Shown: positions 1-5,105 of the stretch, piece by piece
Position numbering within the stretch: the stretch's first letter is position 1
How the letters are laid out: each line of letters starts with the position of its first letter
From: JAPLXD01 sp041662765
Lineage (GTDB): Bacteria > Patescibacteriota > Minisyncoccia > Moranbacterales > UBA11712
DNA length: 5,908 nt
NCBI GenBank assembly: GCA_041662765.1
Contig: JBAZRT010000040.1
Coordinates: forward strand, 1-5,908
Direction of reading: 5' to 3'
Position numbers and translations under genes: made by a program
Notes under the pieces: model-generated
What the model was told of the DNA's origin: nothing
Seen by the model: the letters and a program-made list of their open reading frames with translations, nothing else
Database searches by the model: none

Positions 1-157
1 AAGAAAGCTCCTCCCATGTCTTGAGCGGATACACAAAAAGACATTTATCAAGTCCGCGCGTAACAACTGCCTTTCCGCTGAAATCATTTCGAAACTTCGC
101 CGGAATAGCCACGCGTTTTTTGGAATCTATATTATGCGAGTATTCTCCAATAAACAT
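1..157 (-). CDS. mraZ: MraZ transcriptional regulator, N-terminal part (runs off left edge)
   Basis: Translating the minus strand from the ATG at 157 gives 52 residues beginning MFIGEYSHNIDSKKR, followed by VAIPAKFR and then GLDKCLFVYPLKTWEEL. This is the first SpoVT/AbrB-type half of MraZ, including the D-x-K-x-R-x-x-x-P-x-x-x-R signature at residues 11-23. Residue 14 is Lys where many MraZ proteins have Gly. About two thirds of a usual 140-150-residue MraZ is missing beyond the window edge. MraZ is known as a DNA-binding regulator that represses the dcw cluster through direct repeats ahead of its own gene, and such repeats are visible here at 178-267. No SD sequence precedes the ATG. By family synteny the next gene should be rsmH (mraW), but it is outside the window. 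Confidence 0.95.
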   Translation of the reverse strand, partial: MFIGEYSHNIDSKKRVAIPAKFRNDFSGKAVVTRGLDKCLFVYPLKTWEELS

Positions 158-177
158 AAAGAAATTCAAATACTTAT

Positions 178-267
178 CCACTTTTCGTCCGACTTATCCC
201 CACTTCCATCCACTTTGCAACACCTTAGGTATATTCTAATCCACTACGAAACATCCGTCAACACTTT
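178..267 (-). promoter_or_regulatory. MraZ-box-like direct repeat array
   Basis: On the minus strand, GTG-centred repeats recur with close to helical phase. Plus-strand CAC units begin at 179, 201, 211, 221, 242 and 262, with a degenerate GAC at 191. The best copies read AAAGTGGATG, GAAGTGGGGA and TAAGTCGGAC, consecutive 10-bp units at 216-187, followed after a 12-bp step by AAAGTGGATA. MraZ is known to bind TGGG-type repeats separated by 5 nt (E. coli) or AAAGTG-type repeats (mycoplasmas), both with 10-bp phase, ahead of its own gene. Most copies lie in the leader downstream of the predicted start; two overlap the -35/-10 spacer and the region just upstream. Autorepression is inferred. Confidence 0.72.
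233..261 (-). promoter_or_regulatory. Probable mraZ promoter (sigma-70 type)
   Basis: On the minus strand TTGACG (261-256) is followed after exactly 17 bp by TAGAAT (238-233), each one base from the TTGACA/TATAAT consensus. The predicted start is near 226, giving a 5' leader of about 69 nt before the mraZ ATG. The promoter lies just downstream of the efflux operon terminator, so mraZ is probably transcribed independently. No start-site data are available. Confidence 0.65.
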
Positions 268-276
268 GCCTCCAAT

Positions 277-301
277 AAAAAAATAGCTTATATAAGCTAT
301 T
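277..301 (-). terminator. Intrinsic terminator of the efflux operon
   Basis: Positions 282-301 are a perfect 20-bp palindrome, able to fold as an 8-bp stem around AUAU. On the minus strand it runs directly into a T-tract (the complement of the seven A at 277-283). It starts 37 nt after the MFS stop codon. There is no T-tract on the plus-strand side, so it should act only on minus-strand transcription and separate the efflux operon from mraZ. The stem is AU-rich, so its efficiency may be modest. Confidence 0.75.
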
Positions 302-338
302 AGACGCTCCAGTTGGGCACAGGTTATCCACTTTTTTC

Positions 339-1847
339 CTAGTCTAAAATCAAAACTTCTTCTCCTCCCGGCTTGATCTTTTCCTTCACTTTGATGGTCA
401 AAGACAAAATTGCGCCCACGATCAAAATAATAAAGGCATACAAAAATACAGTCCTATAGGCTCCGATCTGCGCCTTGAGAATGATAAGCGAAGTAAATTG
501 GCTGACTGCGTTCGGCGTGAATGCGTGCAGAGAACTGTAGCGTGCGATCTCCAATACTTTTGATTCCGTAGCGTTGTTGAGTATCGTTCCAAACAATGCA
601 ATTCCGAAAGCGCCGGCAATATTTCTCGCCAATGCCAAAATCGAAGACGCCACTCCGATTTCCTGCTGTGGCACAACCGTCGCGATGATGTTCGTTCGCT
701 GAGCCATCCCAAAACCAATTCCGAAGGCCATGATCGACATAGGCAAGATAATGTTCATAGCGTGCGAACGAGCATCAATACCTGTGAAAAAAAAGATGCC
801 GATCGCCGCCACAAGCGTACTCACCGCGATGACATACCTTGGCTGGACTTTTCCCGTGAGCGAACCGCCCAGGGGAGCCGCCAAGATGATCATGAAGGCC
901 ATTGGGATAAAAAGATATCCGGTTTTCGTCGCATCATATCCAAGATAGGTTTGAGCGAAAATAGGGATCAAAAAAACGCTTCCCATCATCCCCATGAAAA
1001 CGACGAAATTATTTATCAGGGTGCTGGTGAAAGCATTTATCCGGAAAAATTTGAAATCAACGATCGGCTCGGGATGACTGTTTTCCACCCGAATGAAAAT
1101 CGCCAAAGACACAAGTGACACAAAATATGCAACTGTGCTTTGCCACGATAGCCATCCCCAGCTCATCCCTTTGTCGAGAACCAGGACGAGAGCCGCGAGA
1201 GATATGCCGAGAGTGATTGCGCCCCACCAGTCAAAAAAGATTGTCTTTTTTTCAGAAACGGATTCTTTGATATATGTGAGCGCCATGATGATTCCGATGA
1301 TTCCGACCGGAAGATTCATGAGGAATATAGAGCGCCAGCCAAAATTGTCGATGAGCGGCCCCCCGATGAGCGGCCCAAAAACAACCGCCGCCGCAAAAGA
1401 AGAAGACCATATTCCAAGCGCTTGGGCCCTTTCCTTCCCGGAAGGAAAAGTGACCGCCAAAATTGCCATCGCCGTGGGATAGTCAGCCGAACCCGCAATC
1501 GCCTGAATGACGCGAAAGACGATAAGCGAACTCAAATTCCAGGCAAATCCCGCCAATACCGAACCGAAAATGAAAATTCCAAATCCCCAAAGGTATACTT
1601 TTTTTCTCCCGATCGTATCGCCCAGTTTTCCCCAGATGGGAACAAAGATCGCGTTGGCAAGAATATAGGCTGTCGCGATCCATCCGGCGGATGTCACCGT
1701 GATTCTGTAATCAGCAATTATTTTTGGCAAAGCCAGATTGACGATCGTCTGGTCCAGCCGTCCCAAAAAAGTGCCGACAATGACGGTGATAAGTATCATC
1801 CAGCGATACCGGCCTATCTTTGATTTTTGCCCGTTATTTTCAGCCAT
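339..1847 (-). CDS. DHA2-family MFS multidrug exporter (EmrB/QacA-like, about 14 TM)
   Basis: This 502-residue integral membrane protein probably exports drugs or toxic organic compounds in exchange for protons. The family motifs are in order: motif D1 LDQTIVNLALP in TM1 (residues 31-41, with the buried Asp32), motif A GKLGDTIGRKK in the loop after TM2 (73-83), the motif-B-like RVIQAIAGS (112-120), motif C GPLIGGPLID (158-167), then WRSIFLMNLPVG (171-182). Hydrophobic segments by eye number about 14 and the length is usual for DHA2 transporters. The conserved C-terminal stretch IGVASSILALARNIAGAFG is at 397-415. It is the last gene of the marR operon, 12 nt after the EmrA-like gene, matching EmrA-EmrB order. 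No SD precedes the ATG. The substrate cannot be read from sequence; the drug-efflux call is by family. Confidence 0.92.
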   Translation of the reverse strand: MAENNGQKSKIGRYRWMILITVIVGTFLGRLDQTIVNLALPKIIADYRITVTSAGWIATAYILANAIFVPIWGKLGDTIGRKKVYLWGFGIFIFGSVLAGFAWNLSSLIVFRVIQAIAGSADYPTAMAILAVTFPSGKERAQALGIWSSSFAAAVVFGPLIGGPLIDNFGWRSIFLMNLPVGIIGIIMALTYIKESVSEKKTIFFDWWGAITLGISLAALVLVLDKGMSWGWLSWQSTVAYFVSLVSLAIFIRVENSHPEPIVDFKFFRINAFTSTLINNFVVFMGMMGSVFLIPIFAQTYLGYDATKTGYLFIPMAFMIILAAPLGGSLTGKVQPRYVIAVSTLVAAIGIFFFTGIDARSHAMNIILPMSIMAFGIGFGMAQRTNIIATVVPQQEIGVASSILALARNIAGAFGIALFGTILNNATESKVLEIARYSSLHAFTPNAVSQFTSLIILKAQIGAYRTVFLYAFIILIVGAILSLTIKVKEKIKPGGEEVLILD

Positions 1848-1859
1848 AATCTGGATATA

Positions 1860-2516
1860 CTACTTATAAATCCACATTTTGGCCGACATTCCGTTTTTGA
1901 GTTCCGAATACTCCGAAAAGTTGAAGCGTGCCTTCACGTTGAATACGTTTTCCTGTCTTTGATCGGAAATATTGAAAACAACATCCGAAGGCCTCGAAGT
2001 CGGGCTCACTTCATCAATGACGCCCTCATATTGTTTTGTCCCGAACGCGTCCACTTCAAAGAAAACTCTTTGTCCGACTTTCACGTCTTTGAGGCCTTTG
2101 TCTTCCTCAAGTTTTCCCACAACCCGCAGATCGGAAGGACGGATCATTGTCACAATCTCCTCTCCCGGATTGAAATATTTCCCGACTTCATCCTGCCGGC
2201 TGATCACAAGACCCGCATCTTTTGACTTCACCAGCTCATTGCCGACTCTCGCCACAACCTCGCCCGCAGAAATCTCATCGCCTGTTTTTGTATACAGTTC
2301 TTCCAGAACGCCTCCTGATTTCGAAGAAAGCGCAATTGAAGACGCATCGATTTCCGATTTTTCGACATAAACTCGTTTTGATATCGCGTCGAGATAGACT
2401 ATCCCGATGAAGCTCGCCGCAACAACAAACACGATCAGGGCAAAGATCATTATTCGACGGGTTTTGTTCCCGCCGTTGCCGTTGATTGCGGATTGTTCGT
2501 TTTTTTCTTTTTCCAT
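1860..2516 (-). CDS. Short HlyD/EmrA-like membrane fusion protein lacking the coiled-coil hairpin
   Basis: This is a 218-residue membrane-anchored adaptor. A charged N-terminus with KTRR (18-21) is followed by one hydrophobic helix at about 22-43, then an extracytoplasmic domain. Residues 61-95 (SGGVLEELYTKTGDEISAGE) and 100-127 (DAGLVISRQDEVGKYFNPGE) are the two halves of a biotinyl/lipoyl-like fold. They follow almost directly on each other, whereas EmrA and HlyD have a long alpha-hairpin inserted there. Residues 130-218 resemble the beta-barrel part (LRVVGKLEED, VKVGQRVFFEVDAF, ending LKNGMSAKMWIYK). At 218 residues it is far shorter than EmrA (about 390). It starts 4 nt after the upstream adaptor gene stops and ends 12 nt before the MFS gene, so co-translation and a complex with the MFS pump are likely. 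No SD is present. Confidence 0.85.
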   Translation of the reverse strand: MEKEKNEQSAINGNGGNKTRRIMIFALIVFVVAASFIGIVYLDAISKRVYVEKSEIDASSIALSSKSGGVLEELYTKTGDEISAGEVVARVGNELVKSKDAGLVISRQDEVGKYFNPGEEIVTMIRPSDLRVVGKLEEDKGLKDVKVGQRVFFEVDAFGTKQYEGVIDEVSPTSRPSDVVFNISDQRQENVFNVKARFNFSEYSELKNGMSAKMWIYK

Positions 2517-2520
2517 ATTG

Positions 2521-3606
2521 TTAGAATTTTAATACCTTATCCCCTTCCGAAAGCCCGGAAAGGATTTCCACCATCCCGTCAGAACTCTGCGCCCCGATCT
2601 GAACATCTTTCCTCTCGGGAAAACCGCCTGACATCACCATTACATATTTTTTTCCTCCGTCCGAAAAAACAGAACTTTGAGGAACAACTATCGATCCGGA
2701 TCGTTCTGATATCTTGATATTCACCGTTCCGGTCATTCCGGACTTGAAATTGGAATCCTGACCGGCCAATTCAAATACAACTTTATATGAAGACGTTCCG
2801 TTTTGATTTGTTTCCGCCGGATAAATATTTTTTACCTTGGATTCCAGATCGATCTTTCTTCCGTCGGCTGAACTCATTGATATCTGAGCTGAAGCGCCAA
2901 CCGCAATTTTTTTGACATCCAGTTCCGAAACATAGGCATCGGCTTCGAGAACGTCTGTTGAGGCAATTTTCATCACCGAACCGGCTTGAGAAACCACTTC
3001 CCCGATTTCAATGGATTTTTCCGTGATCACCCCATTCGCAGGAGCCGTCAGCCGTGTTTTCGCCAATTGTAAATTGGCGGCGATCACTGCTTGGTTGGCC
3101 GCTTCGAGGAGCGCTTCCTTGGAGTCGGCGCCGGAATCGGCCTGATTTTTGGTTTCTTTCTGAGCTTTTACATCATATTTTGCCGCTTTCGCCCTTTCAA
3201 GGCTTTTCAATTTGGCCTTCTGGACATCGATATTTTCTTGGGCGCCCTCCAAATCGGCTTCGGCGGCACTCCGCGCCGCTTCCGCCTGTCGCAAAGAAAC
3301 AACATAGTCGCTATTCACTTCTTCCGCCAAAAGTTGCCCCTTTTTCACCTGATCACCGACGGAAACATAGATATTTTTGATTTTTCCGCTGTTTTCAAAG
3401 GCCAGATCCGCGTTCGTCGCCGGCTGCAGCGTGATGTCCGCCGATATTTCGGTCTTGATCGCGCCCTTTTGCACTTCAAAAATCTGCGTTTTTGAGAACG
3501 CCGGAATTTGAGTGAAGTGAATTGCTGCCCAGATCGAAATCCCGATCAGAGCCGCTATCGCGGCGATTGCTATCAACTGCCGATTTGAGTTCGCAAAACT
3601 TTTCAT
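2521..3606 (-). CDS. RND/MacA-type efflux membrane fusion protein (periplasmic adaptor type)
   Basis: This 361-residue adaptor has one N-terminal membrane helix (about 10-30), the first lipoyl half (67-100, with SGKIKNIYVSVGDQVKKGQ), an Ala/Lys/Glu-rich coiled-coil hairpin (about 101-184), the second lipoyl half (185-218, LTAPANGVITEKSIEIGEVV), a beta-barrel (219-305) and a membrane-proximal domain (306-361, VVPQSSVF to LSGLSEGDKVL). This is the full domain order of RND/MacA-type membrane fusion proteins, which usually join an inner-membrane pump to an outer channel. The frame stays open a further 111 codons upstream inside marR, but that stretch is not adaptor-like, so I chose the ATG at 3606, directly before the membrane helix and 29 nt after the marR stop. 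No good SD is present; AGGTGA lies more than 20 nt away. No RND or MacB partner is in the window. Confidence 0.9.
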   Translation of the reverse strand: MKSFANSNRQLIAIAAIAALIGISIWAAIHFTQIPAFSKTQIFEVQKGAIKTEISADITLQPATNADLAFENSGKIKNIYVSVGDQVKKGQLLAEEVNSDYVVSLRQAEAARSAAEADLEGAQENIDVQKAKLKSLERAKAAKYDVKAQKETKNQADSGADSKEALLEAANQAVIAANLQLAKTRLTAPANGVITEKSIEIGEVVSQAGSVMKIASTDVLEADAYVSELDVKKIAVGASAQISMSSADGRKIDLESKVKNIYPAETNQNGTSSYKVVFELAGQDSNFKSGMTGTVNIKISERSGSIVVPQSSVFSDGGKKYVMVMSGGFPERKDVQIGAQSSDGMVEILSGLSEGDKVLKF

Positions 3607-3635
3607 AAAATTTACCGAAACAATGATTATTTCAC

Positions 3636-4067
3636 CTAATTGTTTTCTTTCGCCAATTTTTCCAATATCCTGAGCAGAGCTTTTTTCTCGGAATAGGTCA
3701 GCTTGTCTATTTTCTTTTTGGCTTTTTCCATTCTTTTTTTCAAAAAATTCGCAAGCGCCCGCTTCCCCCTTGAGGTCAAAGATATGGCGGTGGTTCGCCT
3801 GTCCTTTTTGTCTTCGGATCTTGCCACCAGTTTCGCTTTTACAAGATCGTCCGTGAGAGATGTCGCCGAAGGCGGAGTGATAAAAAGATGGCTTGCCAGG
3901 TCCTTCATCAGCACTTCTTTCTCTTCCCCGACATGCCACAACGTCTCAATTTGGAGGATGGAAAGACCGTTCGAGCGCCCGCTTTTTTTGAGGCATTGTT
4001 TTTTGATCGCCCTTCCCATGTTGAACATGAGGGATATGATTTTCTCGGTGGCTGATTTTTTCTTCAT
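3636..4067 (-). CDS. MarR-family winged-helix transcriptional regulator
   Basis: A 143-residue protein of typical MarR length. Helices at about 5-30 and 107-142 should form the dimer interface. The winged helix-turn-helix is at 35-105: LSILQIETLWHV, the helix MKDLASHLFITPPSATSLTDDL containing the recognition segment near 65-76, and a basic wing SEDKKDRRTTAISLT with the conserved D-x-x-D-R-R type pattern (86-91). The family represses efflux or stress genes and is released by small ligands. It is the first gene of the operon and a paired inverted repeat sits in its own leader, so autorepression of the whole operon is the simplest reading. Only one Cys (25) is present, outside the DNA-binding part. 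The ATG at 4067 fits the family start; there is no SD. It ends 29 nt before the adaptor gene. Confidence 0.92.
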   Translation of the reverse strand: MKKKSATEKIISLMFNMGRAIKKQCLKKSGRSNGLSILQIETLWHVGEEKEVLMKDLASHLFITPPSATSLTDDLVKAKLVARSEDKKDRRTTAISLTSRGKRALANFLKKRMEKAKKKIDKLTYSEKKALLRILEKLAKENN

Positions 4068-4080
4068 ATGTTTATTTCAT

Positions 4081-4104
4081 TATCTAACTATTAGATATTC
4101 TAAT
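4081..4104 (-). promoter_or_regulatory. Probable MarR operator: two overlapping palindromes
   Basis: Positions 4081-4097 are a perfect 7-bp inverted repeat with a 3-bp spacer (TATCTAA, cta, TTAGATA). Positions 4090-4104 form a second one sharing an arm (ATTAGA, tat, TCTAAT). Together they give three TTAGA-type half-sites in 24 bp. The element lies from about +1 to +24 of the predicted marR transcript, where a bound MarR dimer would block initiation or escape. The size and symmetry fit known MarR operators; binding is inferred. Confidence 0.65.
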
Positions 4105-4111
4105 TATATAA

Positions 4112-4140
4112 AAACTAGCACCGTTGATATTTTTTGTCAA
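4112..4140 (-). promoter_or_regulatory. Probable marR-efflux operon promoter (extended -10)
   Basis: On the minus strand a perfect TTGACA (4140-4135) is followed after 17 bp by TAGTTT (4117-4112). The latter is a poor -10 alone but is preceded by TGC (4120-4118), giving an extended -10 element. The predicted start is near 4105, directly ahead of the palindromic operator, with a leader of about 38 nt. Confidence 0.6.
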
Positions 4141-4198
4141 GATTTGGAACGCTCTTTTTTGAGAGAATTTTCATTTTTTGCGCTTGAAAAGTCCGGAC

Positions 4199-4207
4199 TT
4201 ATCCACA
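4199..4207 (+). other. Perfect DnaA-box sequence (TTATCCACA), isolated
   Basis: TTATCCACA matches the DnaA-box consensus exactly and lies 21 bp upstream of the -35 of the plus-strand promoter, between divergent transcription units. Near matches occur at 174 and 324 (TTATCCACT) and at 194 (TTATCCCCA), but those at 174 and 194 overlap the MraZ-box array and are better explained by it. A single box is not an origin. It could be a DnaA regulatory site or chance. Confidence 0.35.
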
Positions 4208-4228
4208 ATTTCCCTGAGATTTGCCTTC

Positions 4229-4257
4229 TTGCACGGTTTTGAAAGGAATTGTATAAT
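4229..4257 (+). promoter_or_regulatory. Probable promoter of the hypothetical-gtrA unit
   Basis: TTGCAC (4229-4234) and a perfect TATAAT (4252-4257) are separated by exactly 17 bp. Transcription should start near 4264, giving a leader of about 96 nt. The spacing from the divergent marR promoter (-35 elements about 90 bp apart) makes it unlikely that the MarR operator controls this promoter directly. Confidence 0.75.
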
Positions 4258-4287
4258 ATGAATGTAATACAAAAATACAAATAAAAA

Positions 4288-4349
4288 GCAGCTTTTTTGG
4301 AATAGGGGGATTTTTGATTTGACTATTGTCCGCATACCAAAACAGCTGC
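4288..4349 (+). promoter_or_regulatory. Long-range stem-loop in the leader
   Basis: GCAGCTTTTTTGG (4288-4300) pairs with CCAAAACAGCTGC (4337-4349) over 13 positions with one mismatch, enclosing a 36-nt loop that contains a GGGGGA tract. The right arm ends 10 nt before the ATG at 4360, next to the purine stretch AAAGAAA that would occupy the ribosome-binding position. It could affect translation of the next gene. It does not match a riboswitch class I recognise. Confidence 0.45.
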
Positions 4350-4359
4350 AAAGAAATAA

Positions 4360-5088
4360 ATGCCAAAAAAGAAAACCAGCGAAAAAGACAACGATCAAAA
4401 ACTTCAAAAGATAGCCGCAATCAGAGAAATGATAGCGGGAGCCGAACGAACAATTGCGTCCGCACGGGCGATGTTATCTCAGATCGAAGGCCCGTCAGGA
4501 AGAATTTCTCACCGGATATCCGCTCCAATCTCGGACGAAGAAGGAGAAATTGTTGAAGGAGTTTTTGACGGACAAGTTATGATTGGAACCGACGGAAAGC
4601 AGTATCCCGTCCCGGCCAACTATGCTTCAAAATCGAAGCTGGTCGAGGGCGATATGCTCAAACTCACCATTACTCCGGACGGTTCTTTTGTTTATAAGCA
4701 GATCGGGCCTGTCGAGCGAAAACGCGTGATCGGAATTGTCAGCCAGGACGATCTTGGAAATTTCGTTGTTATCGCCGAAGGGAAAGTCTATCGCGTTCTT
4801 CTTGCCTCTGTCACCTATTTCAAAGCTGAGATGAGCGACGAGGTGACGATTGTGGTGCCGCGAGACAGTGAAACGGTTTGGGCAGCTATTGAAAATCTTG
4901 TGAAAAAAGGTTCGGGCGGTGAATTCTCCCTGGAAGATCTTGAAAACGAAGATCAGTCCGAGAAAAAAGTCGCCAAAACCATGGAAGACAACCTCGGCAA
5001 GGATGGCAAGCTGGAGGTTGATCTTGTGGACGAATGGACGCCGGACGTGGAAAAACTCCACACAGAACTTGGAAAATCAACAATATAA
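4360..5088 (+). CDS. Conserved hypothetical protein, CPR type, function unknown
   Basis: This 242-residue soluble protein has no signal peptide or TM segment. A Lys-rich start leads into a helical, probably coiled-coil segment (about 12-42, KLQKIAAIREMIAGAER). A beta-rich core follows at 60-183 with striking stretches EGEIVEGVFDGQ, YPVPANYASKSKLVEGDML, YKQIGPVERKRVIGIV and YRVLLASVTYFKAEMSDEV, ending in WAAIENLVKKG. The C-terminal tail (188-240) is strongly acidic (LEDLENEDQSEKK). The core stretches are familiar to me as a conserved uncharacterised protein in CPR genomes; that is memory, not a search. The small beta core between a coiled coil and an acidic tail would suit a nucleic-acid or ribosome-associated role, but nothing seen proves this. 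It is first in a two-gene unit with the gtrA-like gene. The ATG is preceded by AAAGAAATAA, at best a weak SD. Confidence 0.85.
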   Translation: MPKKKTSEKDNDQKLQKIAAIREMIAGAERTIASARAMLSQIEGPSGRISHRISAPISDEEGEIVEGVFDGQVMIGTDGKQYPVPANYASKSKLVEGDMLKLTITPDGSFVYKQIGPVERKRVIGIVSQDDLGNFVVIAEGKVYRVLLASVTYFKAEMSDEVTIVVPRDSETVWAAIENLVKKGSGGEFSLEDLENEDQSEKKVAKTMEDNLGKDGKLEVDLVDEWTPDVEKLHTELGKSTI

Positions 5089-5105
5089 AAACATAAAATA
5101 AAAAA

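Noticed and set aside
21..239. Plus-strand open frame of 72 codons
   Set aside because: It is antisense to mraZ and continues through the mraZ promoter/operator region; the minus strand has a clear family match.
231..240. The 10-mer ATATTCTAAT shared with the MarR operator (4095-4104), hinting that MarR also controls mraZ
   Set aside because: Many repeated 10-mers are expected by chance in about 5.9 kb, there is no palindrome around the copy at 231, and it simply contains the mraZ -10 element.
3054..3495. Long plus-strand open frames opposite the adaptor gene
   Set aside because: They are shadows of the well-supported minus-strand adaptor and show no domain of their own.
3607..3939. The adaptor gene frame stays open for 111 codons upstream of 3606, allowing a 472-residue protein
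   Set aside because: The extension lies inside marR on the same strand in another frame, is highly charged low-complexity sequence unlike any adaptor, and would hide the membrane helix that starts at residue 10 of the chosen protein.
4105..4110. TATAAT on the minus strand as the -10 of the marR promoter
   Set aside because: Its distance from the TTGACA at 4140-4135 would be 24-26 bp, too long; the extended -10 TGCTAGTTT at 17 bp fits better.
4141..4260. Replication origin suggested by a DnaA box and A/T-rich DNA near dnaX
   Set aside because: Only one exact box is present, with no cluster and no dnaA, dnaN or rpmH neighbours.
4171..4420. Minus-strand frames giving hydrophobic peptides of 73-78 residues upstream of marR
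   Set aside because: They overlap the promoter, leader and start of the conserved hypothetical gene; the hydrophobic look comes from A/T-rich sequence, and no promoter or family match supports them.
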